From assembly GCA_950097015.1 (NCBI GenBank), contig CATNEN010000033.1:4068501-4132500 (forward strand): a stretch of DNA of 64,000 nucleotides, read 5' to 3'. Under the pieces are notes generated by a model. That model did no database searches. It had not been told where the DNA came from and was given only the letters and a program-made list of their open reading frames with translations. Shown piece after piece: positions 1 through 12,093 of the stretch. A program made the translations under genes and the position numbers. This stretch comes from Macrostomum hystrix. Lineage: Eukaryota > Platyhelminthes > Macrostomidae. How positions within the stretch are numbered: position 1 is the first letter of the stretch; each line of letters opens with the position of its first letter.

Positions 1-725
1 TCTCTCCTCCCTCATCCACTCTCCCCCCTCTCCTCCCCTCATCCACTCCCCCCTATTCTCCACTCATCCACTCCCCCCTCTTCTCCACTCATCCACTCCC
101 CCCTCTCCTCCACTCATCCACTCCCCCCCTCTTCTCCACTCATCCACTCCCCCCCTCTTCTCCACTCATCCACTCTCCCCCTCTCCTCCACTCATCCACT
201 CCCCCCTCTCCTCCCCTCATCCACTCCCCCCTATTCTCCACTCATCCACTCCCCCCTCTCCTCCCCTCATCCACTCCCCCCTCTCCTCCACTCATCCACT
301 CCCCCCCTCTTCTCCACTCATCCACTCCCCCCCTCTTCTCCACTCATCCACTCCCCCCTCTCCTCCCCTCATCCACTCCCCCCTCTCCTCCACTCATCCA
401 CTCACCCCTTCTTCTCCACTCATCCACTCCCCCCCTCTTCTCCACTCATCCACTCTCCCCCTCTCCTCCACTCATCCACTCCCCCCTCTCCTCCCCTCAT
501 CCACTCCCCCCTCTCCTCCACTCATCCACTCCCCCCCTCTTCTCCACTCATCCACTCCCCCCTCTTCTCCACTCATCCACTCCCCCCCTCTTCTCCACTC
601 ATCCACTCCCCCCCTCTTCTCCACTCATCCACTCCCCCCCTCTTCTCCACTCATCCACTCCCCCCCCTCTTCTCCACTCATCCACTCCCCCCCTCTACTC
701 CCCTCATCTACTCTTCCCCTCTCCT
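1..725. repeat. 25 bp pyrimidine-rich minisatellite, cut by window edge
   Basis: About 29 tandem copies of a roughly 25 bp unit built on CTCATCCACTCCCCCC followed by TCTCCTCCA or TCTTCTCCA. The plus strand is almost pure pyrimidine. Copies differ mainly in the length of the C run (5-7) and in C/T changes. The array starts before the window, so its true length is unknown. Open frames inside it are repeat artefacts. Confidence 0.95.
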
Positions 726-1170
726 CCCTTCACATAGCCATTGCTCGCTGCACATAGCAAGGTCAAGTAAGAGTATTGTGGCCTTGTAAAGTAGCCTAGC
801 TTGTGTAGCTCTGCTTAAGTCTCCAGTCTGAGTCTACTCAAAATGGCTGGATATGTCACCCAACCCTATTGATTTTTCTAAATACTTGGCTATTCAGCGT
901 TGTCCTAAAACCTTGTGCATTTTTGAAAGGGTTATTCGGATGATAAAAATAAGTATGAAATTCATAAACTACAGTTTGTTATAACGCTTTCATGAAAATA
1001 ACCAAATAGCTGTCATTTTTGCTAACTACATAACAAACTAATTTGTACCCACTGAACTTGTGGCTGCGAATGACTTACCCAGCCTTTAGAATCATGTCTA
1101 CAAGGCTGGTATTCAATGCTGTCTAAATTAAGAACAAGAAGCACATAAACTTCGGTGGATTAATATGGTG
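726..1170. other. Unique AT-rich spacer between two satellites
   Basis: Non-repetitive sequence of ordinary composition. I see no ORF of note, no splice-flanked exon and no recognisable mobile-element end. Confidence 0.6.
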
Positions 1171-4100
1171 CTGCTTTAATAGGATTCGAGTAGCTTCATT
1201 TGGGATTAGAGTAGCTTCATTTAGGATTAGAGTAGCTTCATTTGGGATTAGAGTAGCTTCATTTGGGATTAGAGTAGCTTCATTTGGGATTAGAGTAGCT
1301 TCATTTAGGATTAGAGTAGCTTCATTGGGATTAGAGTAGCTTCATTGGGATTAGAGTAGCTTCATTTGGGATTAGAGTAGCTTCATTGGGATTAGAGTAG
1401 CTTCATTTAGGATTAGTGTAGCTTCATTGGGATTAGAGTAGCTTCATTGGGATTAGAGTAGCTTCATTTAGGATTAGAGTAGCCTCATGTGGGATTAGAG
1501 TAGCTTCATTTGGGATTAGAGTAGCTTCATTGGGATTAGAGTAGCTTCATTTGGGATTAGAGTAGCTTCATTGGGATTAGAGTAGCTTCATTGGGATTAG
1601 AGTAGCTTCATTTAGGATTAGAGTAGCCTCATGTGGGATTAGAGTAGCTTCATTTGGGATTAGAGTAGCCTCATGTGGGATTAGAGTAGCTTCATTTGGG
1701 ATTAGAGTAGCTTCATTGGGATTAGAGTAGCTTCATTTGGGATTAGAGTAGCTTCATTGGGATTAGAGTAGCTTCATTTAGGATTAGTGTAGCTTCATTG
1801 GGATTAGAGTAGCTTCATTGGGATTAGAGTAGCTTCATTGGGATTAGAGTAGCTTCATTGGGATTAGAGTAGCTTCATTTGGGATTAGAGTAGCTTCATT
1901 GGGATTAGAGTAGCTTCATTGGGATTAGAGTAGCTTCATTTGGGATTAGAGTAGCTTCATTGGGATTAGAGTAGCTTCATTTGGGATTAGAGTAGCCTCA
2001 TGTGGGATTAGAGTATCTTCATTTGGGATTAGAGTAGCTTCATTTGGGATGAGAGTAGCTTCATTTGGGATTAGAGTAGCTTCATTTAGGATTAGAGTAG
2101 CTTCATTTGGGATTAGAGTAGCTTCATTTAGGATTAGAGTAGCTTCATTTAGGATTAGAGTAGCTTCATTTAGGATTAGAGTAGCTTCATTTGGGATTAG
2201 AGTAGCTTCATTTAGGATTAGAGTAGCTTCATTTAGGATTAGAGTAGCTTCATTTGGGATTAGAGTAGCTTCATTTGGGATTAGAGTAGCTTCATTTGGG
2301 ATTAGAGTAGCTTCATTTAGGATTAGAGTAGCTTCATTGGGATTAGAGTAGCTTCATTTGGGATTAGAGTAGCCTCATGTGGGATTAGAGTAGCTTCATT
2401 TGGGATTAGAGTAGCTTCATTGGGATTAGAGTAGCTTCATTTGGGATTAGAGTAGCTTCATTTAGGATTAGAGTAGCTTCATTTGGGATTAGAGTAGCTT
2501 CATTTAGGATTAGAGTAGCTTCATTTAGGATTAGAGTAGCTTCATTTGGGATTAGAGTAGCTTCATTTGGGATTAGAGTAGCTTCATTTGGGATTAGAGT
2601 AGCTTCATTTAGGATTAGAGTAGCTTCATTTAGGATTAGAGTAGCTTCATTTGGGATTAGAGTAGCTTCATTGGGATTAGAGTAGCTTCATTTAGGATTA
2701 GAGTAGCTTCATTTGGGATTAGAGTAGCTTCATTTGGGATTAGAGTAGCTTCATTGGGATTAGAGTAGCTTCATTTAGGATTAGAGTAGCTTCATTGGGA
2801 TTAGAGTAGCTTCATTGGGATTAGAGTAGCTTCATTGGGATTAGAGTAGCTTCATTTGGGATTAGAGTAGCTTCATTGGGATTAGAGTAGCTTCATTGGG
2901 ATTAGAGTAGCTTCATTTGGGATTAGAGTAGCTTCATTGGGATTAGAGTAGCTTCATTGGGATTAGAGTAGCTTCATTGGGATTAGAGTAGCTTCATTGG
3001 GATTAGAGTAGCTTCATTTAGGATTAGAGTAGCCTCATGTGGGATTAGAGTAGCTTCATTTGGGATTAGAGTAGCCTCATGTGGGATTAGAGTAGCTTCA
3101 TTTGGGATTAGAGTAGCTTCATTGGGATTAGAGTAGCTTCATTTGGGATTAGAGTAGCTTCATTTAGGATTAGAGTAGCTTCATTTAGGATTAGAGTAGC
3201 TTCATTTGGGATTAGAGTAGCTTCATTTGGGATTAGAGTAGCTTCATTTGGGATTAGAGTAGCTTCATTTAGGATTAGAGTAGCTTCATTGGGATTAGAG
3301 TAGCTTCATTTGGGATTAGAGTAGCCTCATGTGGGATTAGAGTAGCTTCATTTGGGATTAGAGTAGCTTCATTTGGGATTAGAGTAGCTTCATTTGGGAT
3401 TAGAGTAGCTTCATTTAGGATTAGAGTAGCTTCATTTGGGATTAGAGTAGCTTCATTTAGGATTAGAGTAGCTTCATTTAGGATTAGAGTAGCTTCATTT
3501 GGGATTAGAGTAGCTTCATTTGGGATTAGAGTAGCTTCATTTGGGATTAGAGTAGCTTCATTTAGGATTAGAGTAGCTTCATTTAGGATTAGAGTAGCTT
3601 CATTTGGGATTAGAGTAGCTTCATTGGGATTAGAGTAGCTTCATTTAGGATTAGAGTAGCTTCATTTGGGATTAGAGTAGCTTCATTTGGGATTAGAGTA
3701 GCTTCATTGGGATTAGAGTAGCTTCATTTAGGATTAGAGTAGCTTCATTGGGATTAGAGTAGCTTCATTGGGATTAGAGTAGCTTCATTGGGATTAGAGT
3801 AGCTTCATTTGGGATTAGAGTAGCTTCATTTGGGATTAGAGTAGCTTCATTGGGATTAGAGTAGCTTCATTGGGATTAGAGTAGCTTCATTTGGGATTAG
3901 AGTAGCTTCATTGGGATTAGAGTAGCTTCATTTGGGATTAGAGTAGCCTCATGTGGGATTAGAGTATCTTCATTTGGGATTAGAGTAGCTTCATTTAGGA
4001 TTAGAGTAGCTTCATTTGGGATTAGAGTAGCTTCATTGGGATTAGAGTAGCTTCATTTGGGATTAGAGTAGCCTCATGTGGGATTAGAGTAGCTTCATTT

Positions 4101-5310
4101 GGGATTAGAGTAGCTTCATTTGGGATTAGAGTAGCTTCATTTGGGATTAGAGTAGCTTCATTTAGGATTAGAGTAGCTTCATTTGGGATTAGAGTAGCTT
4201 CATTTAGGATTAGAGTAGCTTCATTTAGGATTAGAGTAGCTTCATTTGGGATTAGAGTAGCTTCATTTGGGATTAGAGTAGCTTCATTTGGGATTAGAGT
4301 AGCTTCATTTAGGATTAGAGTAGCTTCATTTAGGATTAGAGTAGCTTCATTTGGGATTAGAGTAGCTTCATTGGGATTAGAGTAGCTTCATTTAGGATTA
4401 GAGTAGCTTCATTTGGGATTAGAGTAGCTTCATTTGGGATTAGAGTAGCTTCATTGGGATTAGAGTAGCTTCATTTAGGATTAGAGTAGCTTCATTTGGG
4501 ATTAGAGTAGCTTCATTGGGATTAGAGTAGCTTCATTGGGATTAGAGTAGCTTCATTTGGGATTAGAGTAGCTTCATTGGGATTAGAGTAGCTTCATTGG
4601 GATTAGAGTAGCTTCATTTGGGATTAGAGTAGCTTCATTGGGATTAGAGTAGCTTCATTGGGATTAGAGTAGCTTCATTGGGATTAGAGTAGCTTCATTG
4701 GGATTAGAGTAGCTTCATTTGGGATTAGAGTAGCTTCATTTGGGATTAGAGTAGCTTCATTGGGATTAGAGTAGCTTCATTTGGGATTAGAGTAGCTTCA
4801 TTGGGATTAGAGTAGCTTCATTGGGATTAGAGTAGCTTCATTTGGGATTAGAGTAGCTTCATTGGGATTAGAGTAGCTTCATTGGGATTAGAGTAGCTTC
4901 ATTGGGATTAGAGTAGCTTCATTGGGATTAGAGTAGCTTCATTTGGGATTAGAGTAGCTTCATTGGGATTAGAGTAGCTTCATTGGGATTAGAGTAGCTT
5001 CATTGGGATTAGAGTAGCTTCATTGGGATTAGAGTAGCTTCATTGGGATTAGAGTAGCTTCATTTGGGATTAGAGTAGCTTCATTGGGATTAGAGTAGCT
5101 TCATTGGGATTAGAGTAGCTTCATTTGGGATTAGAGTAGCTTCATATGGGATTAGAGTAGCTTCATTTGGGATTAGAGTAGCTTCATTGGGATTAGAGTA
5201 GCTTCATTGGGATTAGAGTAGCTTCATTTGGGATTAGAGTAGCTTCATTTGGGATTAGAGTAGCTTCATTGGGATTAGAGTAGCTTCATATGGGATTAGC
5301 ATATCAAGTG
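1171..5310. repeat. 4.1 kb satellite, 20/21 bp unit, with higher-order structure
   Basis: About 200 tandem copies of a unit containing GGATTAGAGTAGCTTCATT. The linker before the next copy is TGG (21 bp unit), TAG (21 bp) or GG (20 bp); rare variants read CCTCATGTGG, GTATCTTC or TTAGTGTAG. The order of variants recurs: units after the CCTCATGTGG markers at about 2373, 3324 and 4072 run through the same 18-19 unit succession with one difference, so multi-unit blocks were duplicated. An open frame at 2049-2351 exists only because 21 is a multiple of three. Confidence 0.96.
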
Positions 5311-5412
5311 TCCCATGTCAATCCTTCATTGGGATCAGAACAGTACCTTTCAAAATCACCGGAGCGTCTTGGAGTTGGAGCCCACAGCTGATCCCCACAC
5401 GAGTCCACTCAC

Positions 5413-5532
5413 CAGCAGATGAGGAGAAGTTCTCAGCAGCTCCGTCAGCGGCGCCATCAACGGCGGTAGGAAGCGGCCACCGGTGCCAAGAGCCGGCGCC
5501 TGCGAGTTGGTCGCAATACCAGCGCGGTACAT
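5413..5532 (-). CDS. Possible first coding exon of an unidentified gene
   Basis: An ATG at 5532 opens 40 codons of GC-rich, codon-like sequence (MYRAGIATNSQ... ...LLRTSPHLL) that ends exactly at a consensus donor (CTG|GTGAGT, GT at 5412-5411). Ten bases before the ATG is a 3' splice site (GAGAGCAG|C, AG at 5544-5543), the same arrangement as at TDP-43, UBL5 and SHPK. The peptide is basic with few acids and could be the start of a mitochondrial presequence or of a membrane protein, but I do not recognise it. The next exon would lie beyond the 1171-5310 satellite, perhaps outside the window, and none was found at 726-1170. Alternatively this is a chance open stretch. Confidence 0.4.
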
Positions 5533-5542
5533 GGCCAAAATG

Positions 5543-5558
5543 CTGCTCTCGAAAGCAG
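5543..5558 (-). promoter_or_regulatory. 3' splice site 10 bases before a candidate ATG
   Basis: On the minus strand a CTGCTTTCGAGAGCAG stretch ends in AG, ten bases ahead of ATG 5532. It would serve either a 5'UTR intron or spliced-leader addition. The pyrimidine tract is weak. Confidence 0.35.
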
Positions 5559-7970
5559 TTTTTCTGTATCTAGCTAATTGAGTTCGGAGCTTTCTACAAA
5601 AGGCTCAATGGCATCCCAGTGGCACAGCGGGTGGGAAGAAGTAAAGATAAGTCGCTGGGAGCAAAGACGAGCGCCTGTGCTTTATACTGTGTCCGCACTG
5701 CCGCATAGATAGATATACACAGCTATGCATGGATATATGAATACACGGCGGGGCCCGGCACCGAATCACAGTTCCCAGACAGGTCGGGGGCCAGGGGGTT
5801 TGGAAGCTAGAAAGAGAAGGATGGCATGGGGGAGGAGAAGGGGAACGCAAAAAATGAGAGAATTCCTCTTTGTCTGGAATCCGGGTGGCTGGCTGGCGGC
5901 TGTGGGAAAAAATTTCCCGTGGGGTTGGCGCGGGGAGTATTTTTGCGATAGGGGCGGGGGAGCCACCGCAGAACAGGGGTTAGCTAGGATAAAAGGTAAA
6001 GGAGTGGAGTGGAGGTTATAAAAGTTCGCGGGTGTCCAGGACAAGGAGAGGGTAGAAGAGCAGAGGTTATGGATCCAGCGACCAATCCTGTCGGACAGTG
6101 GATCGGGTGTACGGCGGGGGTCAAAATAGAAATTTGGGGGCCACTACAGAGAGCGCCGACCCAAGCAAATGTTTTACTCTTATGCCACCCCCCTGTGCCG
6201 TCAGACAATTCAGTCTGTGGGAGCGGTGGGGTGGGCGGCAGTCTGGTGGGGTGGGTTTTAGGCCGTCATAGTCTATTATTATAGGCCCCCGAGGTCAGGC
6301 AGAGCCTTTTTAGATTCAATTTGAGTTGAGCGGCTGCTCCTAAACTATTAGGCACTATAGAAGGAAGGGTGACAGGACAGAGAGAGACAGTTGAATGATG
6401 AGGGAGAGGTCTGGCCAGTCCAGGGGATAGAGCCTGTCTGGGATAGCGCACGTCCTTTACCACTGGATTGTTTTTCATTTATTACTATATAAGCATACAA
6501 AATATTATTGCTGAGATAGCGGAGCGCTGGGGTGGCGGGCTAGCTAAGGCTGTCCACCCGTATTTTCTTAATGTTGCGGCTGCCCGTTTTTTTATGATTA
6601 GGGAGTTGAGGGGTTGTGGGCCGGCCGGGCCAGGGGGTCGCGCAGACTTTTGAGGTGTCCCGACTAACCCCGAACAACCCCAGCCGACCACCCCACGGCC
6701 ACTCCTACAGCCGCGAACAGGCGACAAACGGGTTTGTTTGGGGTGTGTTATACTGGTGTCTGCCGTTTGTGTTGCATTTTATATTTCACTCTTATTCACT
6801 GCGTCTGGGTGGAGAGCGTAGGACAGCAAAACAAACTCGTTTAACCTCAGTTCTCTATTCTTGCCCGGGCCAGTGGAAATGAAAGGGCTCGCAAATGCGA
6901 AATAGATGCACCATTCATCTTGGAATCTCTACACTACAGAGAAGGCTGAAATGAAGAATATAATAAGGATGACCCGACGGCTGACAGAATGACACTGGCG
7001 GCAAAAGTTGGCAAAACACACGCCCACAGTGCACACACCCACCGCACTCACAGTCAGGCACTGCTCTGCATTGCACAGTGTATTGTGTAGACTTAATAGA
7101 CAATTTAAAGAGAGAACGGGAGAACGGGAGAACGGGGCAGCGGAAAATGCAGGCCATCATATAGTGTTAGCTGGCCGCACTGTGGTCTCATTCTGACAGC
7201 TGCCATCTACCAGTTTTGTTCCATCTGCTCAATTGGTGCAGGGGCTGCCTGTCTGTCTGGCTGCAGACTAAAGCCTAATGAATTGTACTATGAAATGACC
7301 CGAGCCAGTCAGACCTCTCCTGTTGTTTGCCATATGATACGAGTGCGATGTGTGGGCCGGGGTGGGATGGAAGGAAAATGACTATCGGGCCAGAACACTC
7401 TAGTCCCCTCCTAATACCAGCCAGCTGTGACCCAGGCCCAAGGAGTTGGTTGGACTATTTTTAGACACCAAAAGCCTGCGTGTTTGGGTTGGGTCTTAAG
7501 GTTAAGCTGGCAAGCCGCTGCAGGGTATGCAGGCCACACAAACCAAAACACTATTTTTACAGATCTTTCATCAGTCCTCTCCTCACACTGCAGTCTGGAA
7601 AGTTCCACTTTCAAGTACTAAATGGAATGAATGCTTTGTTTTAAATAAGTTCAACAGTTATGCGATATTATTATTACGCCCGTATTATTCCATAGTCCAT
7701 GACATTTGCTTAGCTGAATTTCCCAATATAGCTAGCATTTTGTTAATGATATAGATACATCAGCCGCAACCATGACAATGCTACTTTATTATATTGCTGT
7801 TTCTATGTGGGGGGCATTGGCAGAGTCAGCAGACAAATAGCATGTGATGTCTGCTGCCTCATGGTCATACTTTATGCGCATCTGAAATACTGCATGAAAT
7901 ATTCATTAGCTATAAACTAAAACTCACTACAACATTGAGACAAGTATATAATTATTTGTTATGCATACTA
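5559..7970. other. Non-coding stretch, no gene recognised
   Basis: Mixed-composition DNA with G-rich patches at 5750-6250 and 6520-6640. Many short overlapping frames exist on both strands, but none shows a known domain, a splice-bounded exon or consistent codon use. No tandem array or clear mobile element is present. If the exon at 5413-5532 is real, its promoter should lie here. Confidence 0.5.
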
Positions 7971-8110
7971 TAGCATTTTGCAAGCTATTGCAGACTACGA
8001 GCAAGCAATTTAATCCCAGAGAGCAAAAACACACGCATTTCGAGCCTCGATGCTAACTGTCTATGGTAAAAAGTGTGTCAAACCGGCAGGCAATTCATTC
8101 CATAGAGCAC
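7971..8110 (+). repeat. Left terminal inverted repeat of Tc1/mariner element
   Basis: Matches the reverse complement of 9463-9602 over about 140 bases, including the segment GAGCCTCGATGCTAACTGTC. It is preceded by TA. Confidence 0.9.
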
Positions 8111-8173
8111 TCATTTAAGCACTGAAGCCCACAAACAGCGCTGTCTATGACGTTCCTCTCTCCGTTTTTCATC

Positions 8174-9250
8174 ATGTCAGGCGAAAGTGACCAAGCCAGC
8201 ACCATTTTTGAAGACATCGACGGAATCGCTGCCGAAGATGACGGAGCGCCACCTGTGCAATATGCAAAGATTGGCGACGAAAAGCACAAATTGATAATCG
8301 ACGCTATCGACAGAGGCGATAACAACAGAAGCATTGCGCGCTGGCTAAATGTAAAGGCCAAGACCGTTGCTAGCATTCGAAGACGGTACGAAATTACTGG
8401 CCGCATGCAGTAAACGGCTGCGACGTGGCGGTGACCATTCGTCAAAGATGGCATTTGAACATGTCCAGGCGCTGCTGATAGCACTGGACCAGAATCCTCT
8501 CTTGACTTTGAAAGAGATGCAGCCTATTTTACTGGATCAGTTTCCTGGAGTGCAAGTGAGTGAAGCAACCGTGAGTCGTTCTCTGGACAAGCAGCTGATT
8601 ACGTCAAAGTGCCTCGGTCGCGATGCTGATGTCCCGGAAGCAAGAAACAATCCAGCCAACATAGCACGCAGGCAAGAATTCGCACAGTGGTTGACAGGCC
8701 TACCGATAGATTGCCAGCTGGTGTATGTGGACGAAACGGGATTCAACATTTGGACCCGTCGGTCATTTGGACGCACCAGAAGAGGTCAGCGAGTTCGCCG
8801 AGTTCTACACACACAGCGAGGTGTGCAAGTAAATGTAATTCAAGCTACTTCTTCTGACATAGGCCTGGTTCATCATAAAATTATCGCTCAGACACTGACT
8901 GGCCAAGTGTTCCAGACATTTATAGAAGAATTGTTTCTTGCTGTTACCAACCACAACAATGGAATCATCGATGGGCAGTGGTTCATCGTGATGGACGGAG
9001 CCCGGTTCCACAATGCGGCCAGAATTCCGGCCCAGTTCGCGGCAAACTGGCACATCGTGGTTTTCCAGCTGTGCAACTGGAACTCGACACTCCGCCTCCG
9101 GAAACCACGCTACGTGACTGGCGTGTCCTGGTGCTGCAGAGACTTTCCGAGGAAGCGACAGCAGAGATCACACTTGTGAAGTGCGGCGGCTGGTTCAGGC
9201 AGATGCTGCACTATGTTCCGCGCTGCATCGCTGGGGAGGTGATTATGTAA
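8174..9250 (+). pseudogene. Broken DDE transposase (Tc1/mariner, DDE_3-like)
   Basis: Three frames are needed. The first, from ATG 8174 to about 8410, gives an N-terminal helix-turn-helix region (AIDRGDNNRSIARWLNVKAK...IRRRY). A frameshift near 8410 (stop TAA just after CGCATGCAG) moves to a second frame with a further DNA-binding part and the catalytic core. VDETGFNIWTRRSFGRTRRG carries the first catalytic Asp and VMDGARFH the second. A second shift or deletion near 9075-9110 removes the usual proline-rich segment holding the third acidic residue. A third frame then continues to 9250 with a plausible tail (LQRLSEEATAEITLVKCGGW). The enzyme should be inactive. The reading frames are as seen; no intact version was reconstructed. 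Confidence 0.85.
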
Positions 9251-9462
9251 CTTTCTGAAGCCTCAACTTATGTAAAAACCTTTCTGTGGGTTTCTTTCTA
9301 TGCTGCAAGGTTTCGTTAAGTGAAGTTGTTAAGTGAATTCTTATTTTATCACATGGAGCTTCCAGGTTGATTCGGTTGGAGGCATGCATCAAGTAAATTG
9401 AAATGTAGGATTAATATATCGCCGCTGAGTGCTTTAACGGTCTTAGCACGAGTGCGCGAAGC

Positions 9463-9602
9463 GTGCTCGATGGATTAAATTGCCTGCCGGTTTGACACAC
9501 CTTTTACCATAGACAGTTAGCATCGAGGCTCGAAATGCGTGTGTTTTTGCTCTCTGGGACTAAATTGCTTGCTCGTAGTCTGCAATAGCTTCCAAAATGC
9601 TA
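9463..9602 (-). repeat. Right terminal inverted repeat of Tc1/mariner element
   Basis: Reverse complement of the left end, including ACCATAGACAGTTAGCATCG. It ends in AAAATGCTA, followed by TA. Confidence 0.9.
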
Positions 9603-9604
9603 TA

Positions 9605-10265
9605 ATAATACAGTATTAACGAAGTGCACCGCGACATTGCGGTAGGACTTTAGGGCCGCAGTTCTTTGTAATCTTAAAACTGAACTGAGCACACCTACTC
9701 ACGAGTGCGGCCATGTGAGTCACCGGCCAGTTGACTCAATTCTATTACTGTACAATCTTTAAAACAGTAAGTGAGAAGCAGTACAAGGTTCAGTAGGTGA
9801 AAGTGACGCACTGTAGCAGATAAGAAACATTTCATTTATGATTCGATTTAAAAGACTGGCTTTCCGGTGTCTCTCAGCACAACGCGTGCAGAGCGAAGTT
9901 CTGTTGGCAAAATAACTGTTGCTAGTCTAGTGTTTTTCTCTCACCCCATAGCCCATACAGCTAGTTAGCTTAAATTCGTTAATATTATATCTACTTACTC
10001 ATAGTAACAAGTTTTGTCCAAAAAACGATTTTTGTGTGTAGTGCATTTTATTTTCAGCGTTTTTATCACCTTTCAGTAAACAGAAAACACTCTGACCTCT
10101 GCCTGAAAACTCTGGGCGAGTGTGGAGGGCTCACCATCCTCTCGAATGGGGCCCCGGCCACTTTACTCCGGAGCCACAGGTATACAAGGTCAGCATCCTC
10201 CCTCGTAATGAGGTAAAGGACTGCTGGGCTGACCAAGAATTTTTCTATACCAACACTGTAGCAAG
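9605..10265. other. Intergenic, no gene recognised
   Basis: Ordinary AT-rich DNA up to about 10080, then GC-richer sequence leading into the RNase H fragment. The latter part may be decayed sequence of the same retroelement, but no domain can be read in any frame. Confidence 0.45.
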
Positions 10266-10613
10266 AACTCAAGCGTTTTCCAAAACGAAATGCTCGCCAT
10301 CAGTCTCTGTGCGGCTGAACTGCGCCAGAGGCAGCTGACTGGACGTAGGATCCTTTTTCACTCCGACAGTCAAGCAGCCCTCAAGGCCCTCAGCCGCTGC
10401 ACCTCTCGCTCCAGAACCACCTTGGACTGCCACACCCAGTTAAACGGGTTGGCGCAGTCTAACAAGGTGGAGCTGATGTGGATCCCTGGACACGCCGGGC
10501 TCACAGGGAATGAGATGGCGGACCAGCTTGCTAAGGCTGGCGCAGCCAGCTCCCTGATGGGCCCGAAGGCCACGATCCCCGCTTCTGTAGATTTTCCTCT
10601 GCATGGGGCCTAA
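10266..10613 (+). pseudogene. RNase H domain fragment of a non-LTR retrotransposon
   Basis: An open stretch encodes most of an RNase H fold. NEMLAISLCAAELRQ contains the acidic helix with the Glu, ILFHSDSQAALKAL contains the second-strand Asp, and VELMWIPGHAGLTGNEMAD contains the His and the last Asp. This is the RNase H type carried at the C-terminus of Jockey/I/R1/LOA-like LINEs, where it removes RNA from the RNA-DNA hybrid. The first strand with its DGS motif is missing upstream, as are reverse transcriptase and endonuclease, so this is a 3' remnant. The frame ends at TAA 10611-10613. The exact clade cannot be assigned. Confidence 0.85.
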
Positions 10614-11994
10614 CAAAATGCACAAAGGAAAACGGAAAATTGTCGAATTTCCCTAACTTTAGCTTCCGTTTCCATGGAAACTTAATGCGTTGCCGGGCAT
10701 TCGCCGCCGTCACTTGGATGTCAGTGGTGTTGGGGGAGGACGTACTGGATGCAGGGGGAGAAAGTGTCCTAAGGGGAGTCACTGGCTGGCACCTGAGCGG
10801 CAGACTGGCAGGGGGACAGGGGCATAAGCACAGGCACAGGGACAAGGAGCAGGTGCTAATCTCTAGGAGGGTAGCGACGGGAGCAAGGGGGCAGAGGCTA
10901 GCCTCTTAGAGAGGGTAGCAAGGGGAAGAGGAGGAGAGGACGGAGGAGAGGAAGCATAATTATATTCTATTCTAAGATTACAAAGTAGAACTTGGCTCTC
11001 ACCTTGACACTTTATTTTGATTGGTTATTTCTGCATGCGTACACCGAGTAATTATTGTACTATATTTATCAAACGCACTATCGAACTGATTTGTTATTAT
11101 AATAAGCATGTTTTGAGCAGAGCCTTGCCACCGCCCGTCCCTTACCAGGAATATAAAAGTGCAGCCCGACAGAACCCAGATAATATTGAATTAAAATACT
11201 AAACCCGATTTGAACCTGATCAGATCCTAAGTCGCCCAACTAGTTTATATTATCGTCTATTAAGTAAATAAGGCCGCCAGGTTGGCAAGGCTCACAAGAT
11301 GTTATTCCTTAGTGCATACCGCAGTAGGGAAATGGACTTGGCAAAAGGCGCTAGCATTGTCTGCTAGCATTCAGGAGACTGGCTGCAAAACATCGCAGCC
11401 TATAATGAACGATTCGCTTTGCACCAATCCAACAGAGCACCGAGCAGAATCGTCCCTCTGCACTCAACTACTGGAAGTAGCAATAAGCGGCCATTTCTAG
11501 CTTTTGCAGTAGCATTTTATTTAACGCTAACGCAATAAATAAGCGCAACACTACATCTGCCATCTTCAGGCATTTATCTTTCAAAACATGACAGAGGCGA
11601 TGCTTTTGACAACATTTCAAATTGTTTTTTATTATTGCTGATAGATTGATTGACAGGTGACAGCTAAGAGGCGATTAGTTGAAATGGAGGAGAAAACTCG
11701 GACAAAGCACTCCTAAAAGGTGGGGAGAAAACTACTGCTCAGGTTTATTAATATACAGGTGTAATATTAGACAGTTATATTACACAGACACAACTCAATG
11801 GTGAAAAAATCCAGCTCCAATAAAGACTAACTAGATAATAACACTGACGAGCCTGCAACATATTAATTAAGTCAGGCATTCTGAGATTTAAAAATAGTAT
11901 AATAACATTAAACATGATTTAATATTTACTAAATTCAATATGAATGACGCGTGAACTATTGAGACGTAATAACAATAACTAAACTGACATTGAT
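10614..11994. other. Intergenic region 3' of TDP-43 and the LINE remnant
   Basis: The first 300 bases are G-rich and may include the remnant's 3' flank. The rest is AT-rich with no credible ORF, tandem array or structured RNA that I can see. TDP-43 transcription, coming from the right, should end near 11990. Confidence 0.5.
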
Positions 11995-12000
11995 TTTATT
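11995..12000 (-). terminator. Candidate polyadenylation signal of TDP-43
   Basis: AATAAA on the minus strand, about 94 bases after the TDP-43 stop codon. Confidence 0.6.
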
Positions 12001-12093
12001 CTTACAGACAACGCACAATATTAGAGCTGTTGTTACACTTGTTACACTGGGTCCAGACAAAACTCACTCTGATGGTGAGGCCACACCTGCAGT

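Larger units (their letters stand above)
7971..9602 (+). mobile_element. Tc1/mariner-type DNA transposon with ~140 bp inverted repeats
   Basis: The element starts TAGCATTTTG and ends with its inverse. It is flanked by TA on both sides (7969-7970 and 9603-9604), the target duplication expected of Tc1/mariner insertion. The inverted repeats (7971-8110 and 9463-9602) are nearly identical, with only a handful of mismatches. Between them lies one transposase gene on the plus strand, now broken by frameshifts. Near-identical ends with a dead gene suggest fairly recent insertion, possibly mobilised in trans by an intact relative. It lies in intergenic DNA downstream of TDP-43. Confidence 0.88.

Noticed and set aside
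1171-5310. Telomere-like repeat (GGATTAG, TTTAGG)
   Set aside because: The unit is 20-21 bp with a constant AGAGTAGCTTCA part; there is no short G-rich telomeric period and unique genes lie on its right side.
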